From assembly GCF_016599855.1 (NCBI RefSeq), contig NZ_CP067041.1, positions 5,146,001 through 5,210,000 on the forward strand: DNA of 64,000 bases. The letters run 5' to 3'. Origin of the DNA: Bradyrhizobium diazoefficiens (lineage in GTDB: Bacteria; Pseudomonadota; Alphaproteobacteria; Rhizobiales; Xanthobacteraceae). A program made the translations under genes and the position numbers. The notes below the pieces were generated by a model. The model did no database searches and had not been told where the DNA came from. It saw nothing but the letters and a program-made list of their open reading frames with translations. Below, in pieces: positions 44,210 to 53,125 of the stretch (its first letter is position 1; every line of letters starts with the position of its first letter).

Positions 44210-47200
44210 ATGGCGAACACTCCGAAAAAGGTCAAAGACCCCACAGAAGTTGCGCTTTCTGCGATCCAGGAAGCTCTCAACATCAGCGACACGGCTGCCG
44301 ATACCAGCCGCAACGCATCGATGCGCAACGAAACGGCGCCTCCGGTCGTCCCGCCCGCGCCTCCCGTATTCGATGAGCCGGCCTTCGAGCCGCGGCCTGC
44401 CGCCAACGAGCGCGCCGTGTTCGATCCGATTGAGGAACCGCGCATCTCGCGCCGCGCCGCCAATGATGATCGTGAGACCATCGGCCAGCTGCTGCAGTCG
44501 CTGCAGACGGGCCGCCCTGCCCGCAACATCTACACCGGCGCGACCATCTTCACCGTCATCTGGCTCGCCGCCTGTGCTGCGCTGACGATCGGCTTCCTGC
44601 CCTCGATCCAGGCTGCCATGGGCCAGAGCGGCGGCGTGCTGGCCATCGCCGGCCTGGTCACGATGTTCTTCGCACCGATCATGCTGTTCTACTTCCTCGC
44701 TAGCCTCGTCTGGCGCGGCCAGCAGATGAGCCAGGTCGCGCAGGCGATGGCGCAGGTCGCGATCCGCTTCTCCGAGCCCGAAGGCTCGGCATCCGATTCC
44801 ATGGTCACCGTCGGCCAGGCCATCCGCCGCGAGGTCGCGGCAATGGGCGACGGCATCGAGCGCGCCATCGCGCGCGCCGGCGAGCTCGAGACGCTGGTCG
44901 CCAACGAGGTCGCAGCGCTGGAGCGCGCCTATTCCGACAACGAAGTGCGCATCCGCGCCCTGCTCCAGGACATCGCGCATCAGCGCGATAACCTGGTCGG
45001 CCAGGCCGAGCAGGTCCGCAGCGCCATCTCCGGCGTGCAGATCGACCTTCGCCACGACATCGCGCTGATCTCGGACGCGATCGCCTCGCGCGTCGACGAG
45101 GTGGCGAAATCCATCACCGGCGCGCTGGAAGAGCGCGGCGCTCACATCACCGGCGCGCTGAGCCACGCCGGCGACAACATGATTCTTGCGCTCGGCGAGC
45201 GCGGCGGCGACCTGCTGGACCGGCTCGAGGAGGCCAGCGCCGAGACTACGCGCGCGGTGCTCGACGCCAGCGAGCGGCTGACTACCAGCCTCAACTTCAA
45301 GACCGGCCACGTCCATGACGAGTTCGTCGACCTCGCCGACCGCGTCCACGAGATGCTGAACGAGCGCATCGACCGCATCACCGGTGAGTTCGAGCAGCGT
45401 TCCGCCGCGATCGTCGACGGCATCTCCGAGCGCACCGAGCAGGTGCACGACAGCCTGAAGAACTCGTCGGACTCGCTGTTGCTCGAGCTCGAGCTGCGCT
45501 CCAACGACCTCTCCGCCAAGATCGACGACGCGGGCAACCGCCTCGCCGGCCAGATCATGACCTCCGGCGACAAGGCCAGCGAGGCGCTCGACGCCACCGT
45601 CAACACCCTCGTCGCCAAGGTCGTCAGCCAGACCGAGACCGCGCACGACTCGCTGTCGCTGCAGATGAGCGCGTTCGACGAGCTGGTGAAGAACCAGGGT
45701 TCCGAGCTGGTCGAGAAGTTCGCCCGCGATTCCGGCACGCTGGGTGCCCTGATCACGCGCCACATCTCCGAGTTCGACCGCACCGTGAAGACCTTCGGCG
45801 GCGAGATCGTCGAGCGCATGGGCCAGCGCACCCACGACATCCATGAATCATTGAAGACCTATGTCGACAATTTCGACACCCGCTTCACCTCGAACGGCGG
45901 CGCGATCACGGCCGTACTCGACCAGCGCCTGATGCAGTTCGAAACCACGATCGGCGAACGCGTCACCAATCTCGACGCCTCGCTGAACGACAAGATCGCG
46001 AGCCTCGACGGCACCATCGAAGGCCACATCAAGACCTTCGACGAGCGGCTCGTCGGCCGGGTCGCAGAACTCGAGCAGTCGTTCGATACCCGCGCCAAGT
46101 CGGTGACCGAGACCATCGATGGACGCCTCAACATGCTGTCCACGTCGCTGACCGACGGTGCCGCGCAGGCGATCCAGTCGGTTGATACGCGGTTGACCCA
46201 TCTCACGACGACGCTCACCGGAGGCGCGACGCAAGCGCTCGAATCCATAGACTCCCGTCTGACCAGCCTGACGACAACACTGACCGACGGCGCATCGCAG
46301 ACGATCCAGGCCGTCGATTCACGCCTGACGCATCTGACGACGACGTTCAACAGCGGCGCATCCCAGGCGCTGGAGTCTATCGACAGCCGCCTCACCTATC
46401 TGACCACGGCGCTGACCAACGGTGCCTCGCAGGCCGTGCAGTCGATCGACACCCGCCTCACCCTGCTGACGTCGACGCTCACGGACGGCACGGCGCAAGC
46501 GATCGAGGCGGTCGACCGCCGCATCATGAGCGTCGCCGACCTCATTGACGGCCGCAGCATGCACCTGACCGACACGGTCACGGCGCGCTTTCAGGACATC
46601 CACCAGGCGATCGAGACCAAGGTCGGCTCTGTCGCCAGCGACATCGACGTGCGCGTGGCGCAGTTCGAAGACCTGCTCGGCTCACGTGTCGAAGCCGTCG
46701 CCGGCCGCATCGAGAGCAGCGGCCGCCAGGCCAGCGAGGACATGATGTCCCGTGCCGAGATGATCTCGACCGCGATCCGCTCGCATGTCGAGGACGCCGA
46801 GCGCTCGCTCACCAATCTCGTGGTCAACACCAGCGAGACGATCCAGACCGGAGCGCGCACTGCGCAGCAGTCGCTGATGACGGTCTCCTCCGACGTCAAC
46901 GCCCAGCTCAAGATGACCTCCGCCGAGGTCGAGCGTGCACTGACCGCGGTCGGCACCGGTGCTGCGAACTCGATCCTGACCAGCGCCCGCGAGGCGCAGT
47001 CGACCCTGGTCGCGGCCTCGGGCGATGCCTCCAACCAGATCAAGGGGCTCGCGGCCGACATCGAACGCACGCTGTCCGCAACCGGCTCGGCCACCGCGGC
47101 CTCGATCCTGGCCGGCGCCCGCGAGGTGCAGACCACGCTCGTCACCGCCTCGTCGGACGCGGCAAACCACGTCAAGACGCTCACCGCCGACGTGCAGCGT

Positions 47201-49921
47201 TCGCTCTCGATGGCAGGCACCAGCACGGCGGAAACCATCACCGCCGGTGCCCGCGATGCGCAGGGCACCCTGGTCGCGGCCTCGACCGAGACCGCCAACC
47301 AGATCAAGGCACTGTCTTCCGACGTGCAGCGCTCGCTCTCGATGGCGGGCACCTCGACGGCTGAGACCATCATGACCGGCGCGCGTGAGGCCCAGAGCAC
47401 GCTGGTCAACGCGTCCTCGGACGCGGCGAGCCAGGTCAAGTCGCTCGCGGCCGAAGTGCACCGCTCGCTCTCGCAGGTCGGCCAGACCACCGCCGAGACG
47501 ATCACGGCCAGCGCCCGCGACGCCCAGAGCACCCTGCTCACGGTCTCGGCCGAGCAGACCAGCCAGGTCCGTTCGCTCGCAGCCGAGATGCAGCGCGCAC
47601 TGGCGACCGCCGGCGGCGCCACGATCGAGGCGCTCACCAGCGGCGTGCGCGAGGCCCAGGGCACGCTGATATCAGCGTCGACCGACGCGGCGAGCCAGAT
47701 CAAGTCGCTGACGACGGACATCGAACGCACGCTGACTTCGGTCGGTGCCGATACGGCCTCGACGATCCTGAACAGCGCCCGCGAGGCGCAGGCCTCGCTG
47801 ACCTCGACGTCGGCGGATGCCGCCAGCCAGATCCGCATGATCTCGACCGAGATCGAGCGCACGCTGGGCACAGCCACGGCGAATGCGACCAACGATATCC
47901 AGACCAGCGCGCTCAATGCCCAGAATGCGCTGATCAATGCCTCCAACGAGGCGAGTTCGCGGGTCAAGTCGAGCTCGGCCGACGTCGAGCGTTCGGTGCT
48001 CGCCGCCTCGAGCAGCTTCGGCCAGGCCATGACCGGCAAGACCGACGAAATCGTTACGTATGTGCAGCAGCAGGCGGACCGTCTCTCGAACATCATCGAC
48101 GCCAAGCGCGGCTCGCTCGTGGACGCGATCGGCTCGAAGAGCAGCCAGCTCACGCTCGACATCGACCGCGTCACCTCCGACGCGCTGAAGTCGATCGAGA
48201 CGCGCGGCCAGGCGTTCTCGCAGACCATGATGGGCAATGGCTCGGAAGTCGCCCGTACCATCAACTCGGCGAGCGAGATGGCGACCGGTGCGGTCTCCAG
48301 GTCGCTCAAGGATCTCGAGCAGGCCTCGCGCGCGGCGATCGACCAGTCGCGTCAGGTCTCGATCGCGGCCGTGACCGAGATGCAGGAGACCAGCAAGATC
48401 CTGCGCACCGACACGGTCGCCCTGTTCGAGCGTCTGCGGGAAGGCAACATCCTGCTCCAGGAGGTGCTGACCGGCGCACACGACAACCTCAACTCGCTCG
48501 AACGGGCGCTGGTGACGCGCGTCGCCGACTTCGTCTCGGCGATGAACGACGTCACCTTGCGCAACGGCACTGCGACGCAGAACCTGGAAGACCAGCTCAA
48601 CGTCTTCAACACCAAGACCACGCGAGCGCTCCAGGACCTCGGCGAGCTGTCGACCCAGTTCGACGCGCACGGCAAGGCTCTCGTCGATGCCGCGCAGGTG
48701 GTCGAGCAGAGCAACAAGAACACCACCGCCTCGCTCGCCGAGCGCAAGCAGGCGCTGGAATCGCTCGTCACCACCATCGACCTGCGTACCGCCGATCTCG
48801 ACCAGCGTCTGTCACGCTTCACCGGGCTGCTCGATGAGTCGCTCGCCGCAGCCGAGGAGCGTGCCCGCGACATCGCCCGCGTGGTCGCGGAGACCGCGGG
48901 CGCAGGTTCGGCCGCCATCACCCGCCAGTTCGAGGCGGTGCGGTCGGCCTCCGAAGAGGAGCACCGGCAGACCATCGAGGCCATGCACGACATCTACCGC
49001 CAGACCACCGACGAGGCGGATGCGATGTTCAAGCAGTCGGCCGAGAAGTTCGGCAACCTCGTTTCCAGCATGAAGCAGATGGCGTTCGAGATGCACAACG
49101 AGCTCGAGGCCACCCGCAACGAGCTGCGCCGCGGCGTGCTCGAGATGCCGCAGGAGGCCGCCGAGAGCACGGCGCAGATGCGCAAGGTGATCGTCGACCA
49201 GATCGAGGCGCTCGCCGAGCTCAACCGCATCGTCGCCCAGCACGGCCGTGGCCTCGACGTCAGCACGACGGGCCGCGCTTCTGTCGCCGTCCAGCGCCAG
49301 GAAGAGCCGATCATGGCAGCTGCCGGCGGTCGTGGCATCGAGACGCGCATGCGAGACACCGGCAGCGCCTCGACGCTGCCGCCGCCGGACCTCGGCATGC
49401 CGGCTCCCTCGCGCCGCACCGAAGCGCCGCCGGTTGCACCTTCCGGCAACGATCAGGGCCGCGATGGCTGGCTGTCGGATCTGTTGAACCGCACCGACGC
49501 CAACCAGGCTGCTCCCGCCGCGCGTGAGGCCCCGCGTGGCCGCGCCGCCCCCGCTCCGCAGCCGCAGGCCCCGCAGGCTAGCAGCAATCCGCTGGAATCG
49601 CTGTCGCTCGACATCGGCCGGCTGATGGACCGCAACCTCGCCTCCGAGATGTGGGACCGCTACCAGCGCGGCGAGAACAAGGCCTTCACCAAGCGCCTCT
49701 ACACGCCCGCCGGCCAGAAGGCCTTCGACGAGGTCGCCCGCAAGTACCGCGCCGACCGCAATTTCAAGGGCACGGTCGACCGCTACGTCGCCGAGTTCGA
49801 GCGCCTGCTCGACGAAGTCGCCCGCGACGGCCGCGGCCCGCAGGAGCTGCGCAGCCACCTCACCTCGGAGACGGGTCTGGTGTACACGCTGCTCGCGCAT
49901 GCGGCGGGACGGCTGGGGTAA
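44210..49921 (+). CDS. Giant membrane-anchored apolipoprotein-like repeat protein (GPR/RgsE type, polar growth)
   Basis: A 1903-residue protein. A disordered Pro/Ala-rich start is followed by two membrane helices (about 107-128 and 141-168), then some 1450 residues of continuous coiled coil in 11-residue periodicity. Six 22-residue units at 635-766 share SxDxRLTxLTTTLTxGAxQA; nine 44-residue units at 877-1272 share AREAQSTL...Q(I/V)KxL..(D/E)(I/V)(E/Q)RxL. A Pro-rich linker leads to a conserved C-terminal domain (SLDIGRLMDRNLASEMWDRY). The plan matches the Growth Pole Ring protein of Agrobacterium and RgsE of Sinorhizobium, which organise polar cell-wall growth; orthology is my inference. Pipelines often mislabel it as kinesin or septation regulator. 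A terminator follows. Confidence 0.82.
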   Translation: MANTPKKVKDPTEVALSAIQEALNISDTAADTSRNASMRNETAPPVVPPAPPVFDEPAFEPRPAANERAVFDPIEEPRISRRAANDDRETIGQLLQSLQTGRPARNIYTGATIFTVIWLAACAALTIGFLPSIQAAMGQSGGVLAIAGLVTMFFAPIMLFYFLASLVWRGQQMSQVAQAMAQVAIRFSEPEGSASDSMVTVGQAIRREVAAMGDGIERAIARAGELETLVANEVAALERAYSDNEVRIRALLQDIAHQRDNLVGQAEQVRSAISGVQIDLRHDIALISDAIASRVDEVAKSITGALEERGAHITGALSHAGDNMILALGERGGDLLDRLEEASAETTRAVLDASERLTTSLNFKTGHVHDEFVDLADRVHEMLNERIDRITGEFEQRSAAIVDGISERTEQVHDSLKNSSDSLLLELELRSNDLSAKIDDAGNRLAGQIMTSGDKASEALDATVNTLVAKVVSQTETAHDSLSLQMSAFDELVKNQGSELVEKFARDSGTLGALITRHISEFDRTVKTFGGEIVERMGQRTHDIHESLKTYVDNFDTRFTSNGGAITAVLDQRLMQFETTIGERVTNLDASLNDKIASLDGTIEGHIKTFDERLVGRVAELEQSFDTRAKSVTETIDGRLNMLSTSLTDGAAQAIQSVDTRLTHLTTTLTGGATQALESIDSRLTSLTTTLTDGASQTIQAVDSRLTHLTTTFNSGASQALESIDSRLTYLTTALTNGASQAVQSIDTRLTLLTSTLTDGTAQAIEAVDRRIMSVADLIDGRSMHLTDTVTARFQDIHQAIETKVGSVASDIDVRVAQFEDLLGSRVEAVAGRIESSGRQASEDMMSRAEMISTAIRSHVEDAERSLTNLVVNTSETIQTGARTAQQSLMTVSSDVNAQLKMTSAEVERALTAVGTGAANSILTSAREAQSTLVAASGDASNQIKGLAADIERTLSATGSATAASILAGAREVQTTLVTASSDAANHVKTLTADVQRSLSMAGTSTAETITAGARDAQGTLVAASTETANQIKALSSDVQRSLSMAGTSTAETIMTGAREAQSTLVNASSDAASQVKSLAAEVHRSLSQVGQTTAETITASARDAQSTLLTVSAEQTSQVRSLAAEMQRALATAGGATIEALTSGVREAQGTLISASTDAASQIKSLTTDIERTLTSVGADTASTILNSAREAQASLTSTSADAASQIRMISTEIERTLGTATANATNDIQTSALNAQNALINASNEASSRVKSSSADVERSVLAASSSFGQAMTGKTDEIVTYVQQQADRLSNIIDAKRGSLVDAIGSKSSQLTLDIDRVTSDALKSIETRGQAFSQTMMGNGSEVARTINSASEMATGAVSRSLKDLEQASRAAIDQSRQVSIAAVTEMQETSKILRTDTVALFERLREGNILLQEVLTGAHDNLNSLERALVTRVADFVSAMNDVTLRNGTATQNLEDQLNVFNTKTTRALQDLGELSTQFDAHGKALVDAAQVVEQSNKNTTASLAERKQALESLVTTIDLRTADLDQRLSRFTGLLDESLAAAEERARDIARVVAETAGAGSAAITRQFEAVRSASEEEHRQTIEAMHDIYRQTTDEADAMFKQSAEKFGNLVSSMKQMAFEMHNELEATRNELRRGVLEMPQEAAESTAQMRKVIVDQIEALAELNRIVAQHGRGLDVSTTGRASVAVQRQEEPIMAAAGGRGIETRMRDTGSASTLPPPDLGMPAPSRRTEAPPVAPSGNDQGRDGWLSDLLNRTDANQAAPAAREAPRGRAAPAPQPQAPQASSNPLESLSLDIGRLMDRNLASEMWDRYQRGENKAFTKRLYTPAGQKAFDEVARKYRADRNFKGTVDRYVAEFERLLDEVARDGRGPQELRSHLTSETGLVYTLLAHAAGRLG
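46112..46507 (+). repeat. Six 66-bp coding repeats (22-residue units)
   Basis: In-frame tandem units encoding variants of SVDTRLTHLTTTLTGGATQ. Each unit is two hendecads. Codons differ between units, so the repeats are old rather than freshly duplicated. Confidence 0.85.
46838..48025 (+). repeat. Nine 132-bp coding repeats (44-residue units)
   Basis: Nine consecutive 44-residue units (residues 877-1272), each four hendecads, with a shared pattern such as TITAGARDAQGTLVAASTET followed by a (Q/H)(I/V)K...(D/E)(V/I)(E/Q)RSL half. Units four and three are the most alike, pointing to some recent duplication. Confidence 0.85.
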
Positions 49922-49963
49922 GGCTAGGCTCGCGGATGGCGAGTAGCGAATAGCGAATGAAGA

Positions 49964-49989
49964 ACGGAGGCCTCGCGGCCTCCGTTTTT
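49964..49989 (+). terminator. Rho-independent terminator of the giant gene
   Basis: A 9-bp perfect stem ACGGAGGCC/GGCCTCCGT (49964-49972, 49977-49985), loop TCGC, followed by a run of five T. Canonical intrinsic terminator 42 bases after the stop. Confidence 0.92.
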
Positions 49990-50035
49990 GCTTGGCTCCC
50001 TCGTTGAAAACGAAGCAACCCGCGAAGCATTCGGT

Positions 50036-50162
50036 GTCGTCCTGGCGAAAGCCAGGACCCATTACCCCAGGGAGAAGTTTGGCGAAGACCAGTCGTTCGG
50101 GACTCCCACCCGCCGCAATCGGTAGACCTCGCGGTATGGGTCCTGGCTTTCGCCAGGACGAC
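50036..50162. repeat. Long inverted repeat (palindromic unit)
   Basis: At least 26-bp perfect arms (50036-50061 and 50137-50162). Each arm also folds on itself (TCCTGGC-GAAA-GCCAGGA). The 75-base centre has smaller dyads. It sits between the convergent giant gene and the Mla-type operon, and looks like a non-autonomous dispersed repeat; no transposase is present. Confidence 0.85.
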
Positions 50163-50183
50163 GGCGGGGAAGCACTTGTGCCG

Positions 50184-51059
50184 CTACTGCCGCCGGCGCT
50201 CCGTCGCGGCAGGCTTCGGCGGCTCAACCGGCGGCGCGGCGGCTGGCGCGCTGTTGCTGGCGCCGAACAGCACGCGGGTCGGGTTGCGATCGAAATTGTT
50301 CACGGCGCGGCTAATGTCGCCGAGCGTGCGGCGGCCGTCGGTCATCAGCGCGCCTGAGCGCTTGTCGAAGTCCTCGGCGAGCTCGCGGATCGATTTGACC
50401 GTCAGGAACAGCTCGCCGCCGTCCTTGCCGCCGGCGAGCGTATTGAGGCCGAGCATGAGGTTGTCGGCCTTGAGCATCACGCCGTCGACCTTTGCCATCA
50501 CGCCGTCGATCTTCTCGGAGTTGCGGGCGAGCGAGTTGGTGAAGGTCTCGAGATTCTTCAGCGAATTCTTCACCGACTCCTGATTGTCGGCGACGATCTT
50601 GTTGATGTTCTGTAGCGTGCCGCGGATCGCTTCAGTGACGTCCTGAAGCTTGTTCGGATCAGCCGTCAGCGTCGGGATGCCGTCCTCGTCCAGCGCCGGC
50701 GGAGGTGCTGCCTCCTCGCCGCCCTTAAGCGAGATCGCGGCGACGCCGGTCAGGCCCTGGAATTCGAGGCCCACCAAGGTGTCCTTTCGGATCGGGGTAT
50801 TGTTCTCGACCATGGCGAGTGCGACAACCCGCCGCGGATTGTCGAGCTTTACCGAGACCACCTCGCCCACCCGGATACCGTTGAAGTTGACACTGCCGCC
50901 GTTGCGCAGGCCTGCCGCCGGGCCCTCGAACACGACGCGCAAGGGGCTGCGCTGCTTGGTGGTGTGCAGCGACTGGAACCACAGCACGAAGCCGATCGCA
51001 GCCGCGATCACCGCCAGCGTGAACGATCCGATCAATACATAATTCGCCCGCGTTTCCAT
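50184..51059 (-). CDS. MlaD-family MCE protein, lipid transport
   Basis: A 291-residue periplasmic protein anchored by one N-terminal helix (NYVLIGSFTLAVIAAAIGFVL). The MCE domain follows at about 38-115 (LRVVFEGPAAGLRNGGSVNF, GIRVGEVVSVKLDN, EFQGLTGVAAISLKGG). A long helical part (NINKIVADNQESVKNSLKNL) and a Pro-rich tail complete it. MlaD-like hexamers carry phospholipids between inner and outer membrane. It is last in the permease-ATPase-MCE operon, 16 bases after the ATPase gene, with GGAGCACCTG before the ATG. Confidence 0.92.
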   Translation of the reverse strand: METRANYVLIGSFTLAVIAAAIGFVLWFQSLHTTKQRSPLRVVFEGPAAGLRNGGSVNFNGIRVGEVVSVKLDNPRRVVALAMVENNTPIRKDTLVGLEFQGLTGVAAISLKGGEEAAPPPALDEDGIPTLTADPNKLQDVTEAIRGTLQNINKIVADNQESVKNSLKNLETFTNSLARNSEKIDGVMAKVDGVMLKADNLMLGLNTLAGGKDGGELFLTVKSIRELAEDFDKRSGALMTDGRRTLGDISRAVNNFDRNPTRVLFGASNSAPAAAPPVEPPKPAATERRRQ

Positions 51060-51075
51060 CAGGTGCTCCGGCTAC

Positions 51076-51849
51076 TCAACTCATGACCGCGCGGGCGCGC
51101 TTGCCATGGAAATACTGCCTCAGCCAGGGATGCTGCGAGGCTTGCATGTCGGCGATCGACCCTGCCGCAATGATCTTACCGTTGCCTAAAACGGCGATGC
51201 GGTCACATGCTGTGTAAAGGCTGTCGAGGTCGTGGGTTACCATGAAAACGGTCAGCCCCAAAGTCCGCTGCAGGGTCCTGACCAGTTCGTCGAAGTCGCC
51301 GGCGCCGATCGGATCGAGGCCGGAGGTCGGCTCATCCAGGAAGACAAGGTCCGGATCGAGCGACAGCGCGCGTGCCAGCGCCACGCGCTTGATCATGCCG
51401 CCGGAGAGCTCGGACGGGAAACGCTCGGCCACCTCGGGCTTGAGGCCGACCATGGCGAGCTTGGCCATGGTAATCTCGTCCATCAGCCGCTGCGACACGC
51501 GAAGATATTCGCGCATCGGAAACTGGATGTTCTGCCGCACCGTGAGCGAGGAGAACAGCGCACCTTGCTGGAACAGCACGCCCCAGCGCCGCTCGACGTT
51601 GCGGCGCTGCGCCGTGCTGGAGGAATCGAGGTCGACGCCGAACACCTCGATGGAGCCCGCGACCTTGGGCACGAGGCCAATGATGGTGCGCGTCAGCACC
51701 GACTTGCCCGCGCCGGAGGGACCGACGAAGCCGAGAATCTCGCCGCGCTTGACGTCGAGGTCGAGGCCGTCGAGCACGCGCGTCGCGCCGAACTGCACGG
51801 TGATGTCGCGGACGCGGATGATGGGATTCTGGATTTCGCCTGCCATCAT
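51076..51849 (-). CDS. MlaF-type ABC transporter ATP-binding protein
   Basis: A 257-residue ATPase. Walker A is FVGPSGAGKSVLTRTI, the signature is ELSGGMIKRVALARAL, Walker B DPDLVFLDEPTSGLDPIGA, and the switch His is in FMVTHDLDSLYTAC. It powers the Mla-type lipid transporter. The TGATG junction overlaps the permease stop by one base, showing translational coupling; GGAATG serves as ribosome site. A longer reading to 52482 lies inside the permease gene and is not real. Confidence 0.93.
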   Translation of the reverse strand: MMAGEIQNPIIRVRDITVQFGATRVLDGLDLDVKRGEILGFVGPSGAGKSVLTRTIIGLVPKVAGSIEVFGVDLDSSSTAQRRNVERRWGVLFQQGALFSSLTVRQNIQFPMREYLRVSQRLMDEITMAKLAMVGLKPEVAERFPSELSGGMIKRVALARALSLDPDLVFLDEPTSGLDPIGAGDFDELVRTLQRTLGLTVFMVTHDLDSLYTACDRIAVLGNGKIIAAGSIADMQASQHPWLRQYFHGKRARAVMS

Positions 51850-52982
51850 CACATTCCGATCGAGGCGAAGAAGATGGCGAACACGCCGTCCATGACGATG
51901 ACGAAGAAGATGCCCTTCACCACCGACGCCGTGGTGTGCTGTCCGAGCGATTCCGCGCTGCCCTGCACGGCCAGGCCCTCGACGCAGGCGACGATCCCGA
52001 TCACGGCCGCCATCACCGGCGCCTTGACGATGCCGACGATGAAATGATCGATCGAGATGGCGTCGCGCAGGCGCAGCAGAAACGCTTCGGGATCGACACC
52101 GCCATAGAGCCAGGCGACGAGGCCGCCGCCATAGAGCGCGGCCATAGCGCCGAGGAAGGCAAGGATCGGCAGCGCCAGCACCAGGGCCAGCATGCGCGGC
52201 AGCACCAGGACCTCGATGGGGTCGAACCCCATGGTGCGCAGCGCGTCGATCTCTTCGCGCATCTTCATCGAGCCGAGCTCGGCGGTATAGGCGCTGCCGG
52301 AGCGGCCCGCGACCATGATCGCAACCAGCAACACGCCGATCTCGCGCAGCACCAAGACGCCAAGCATGTCGACGACGAAAATGTCGGCGCCAAAGCGGCG
52401 GAAATGGAAGATGCCCTGTTGCGCGATGATGCAGCCGATCAGGAAGGTGATCAGCACGATGATCGGCACTGCGCGCCAGCACACCTGCTCCATGTGATGC
52501 ACGGTCGAGGTCAGGCGAAGCGAACGCGGATGGATCAGCACGCGTCCGCCCGCAGCGAGCACCGCGCCGAGCATGTCGATCAGGTCCGCCACCGTGCCGG
52601 CAAGACCGGCCACGGTCCGGCCGATCTGCTCCAGCATGCCGGTGATCGTGATTGTGCCCGCGTCGACCACGGGGGTGGCCCTGACCCGCCGCACCTCGTC
52701 GACGAGGCTCGAATAATTGGCCGAGAGGCCGGCGATCTGCGCCTCGACGGCGCCTTGGGTCAGGCTGCGGCGCAGCCGCTCGATCAGCCAGGCACCAAAG
52801 GTGTCGAGCTTGGCGACCTCGGAGACATCGATGAAGATACTTTGCGGACCGCCGGCCAGCTCCTCGGCATCGGCCACCATCCGCTCCAGGACCGGCGCGA
52901 AGCTCGCGGTCCAGGTTCCGGTGGCGCAGAGGGCCAGCGCGTTGCCTTTGGCAATCCGCTCCAGCTTCGGATCGCCGCTCAA
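51849..52982 (-). CDS. MlaE-type permease with fused N-terminal STAS (MlaB-like) domain
   Basis: A 377-residue protein. Residues about 8-85 form a STAS domain (FIDVSEVAKLDTFGAWLIERLRR, with the usual serine replaced by Thr), which in E. coli is the separate protein MlaB. The rest is the MlaE permease: ITFLIGCIIAQQGIFHFRRFG, GVLLVAIMVAGRSGSAYTAE, GSMKMREEIDALRTMGFDPI and PRMLALVLALPIL. Five or so helices. The start is uncertain: TTG at 52982 has GGGAG eight bases upstream, while a TTG at 53009 lacks one. No MlaC or MlaA gene is nearby. Confidence 0.88.
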   Translation of the reverse strand: MSGDPKLERIAKGNALALCATGTWTASFAPVLERMVADAEELAGGPQSIFIDVSEVAKLDTFGAWLIERLRRSLTQGAVEAQIAGLSANYSSLVDEVRRVRATPVVDAGTITITGMLEQIGRTVAGLAGTVADLIDMLGAVLAAGGRVLIHPRSLRLTSTVHHMEQVCWRAVPIIVLITFLIGCIIAQQGIFHFRRFGADIFVVDMLGVLVLREIGVLLVAIMVAGRSGSAYTAELGSMKMREEIDALRTMGFDPIEVLVLPRMLALVLALPILAFLGAMAALYGGGLVAWLYGGVDPEAFLLRLRDAISIDHFIVGIVKAPVMAAVIGIVACVEGLAVQGSAESLGQHTTASVVKGIFFVIVMDGVFAIFFASIGM

Positions 52983-53125
52983 GATGTCCGCTCCCGTGCC
53001 GGCACGCAAGAAACGGATAGAATCAGATGGTTGCGCACGCGCCCTTACCTAGAGAAGGTATCCCCAATCGGCCATTGTTAGTTGCAACAGGTAACCAGCA
53101 GGTTCAGATTTCGCCAGAGTTCAAA

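Noticed and set aside
46112..48025. Possible CRISPR-like array
   Set aside because: Repeats are 66 and 132 bases, in frame, with no unique spacers between them; they are protein repeats.
46591..48309. Minus-strand frame of 572 codons across the repeat region
   Set aside because: Ser/Ala/Arg-biased mirror of the in-frame 44-residue repeats of the giant gene.
51850..52482. Extension of the ATPase gene to 468 codons
   Set aside because: The added part is an out-of-frame reading of the permease gene.
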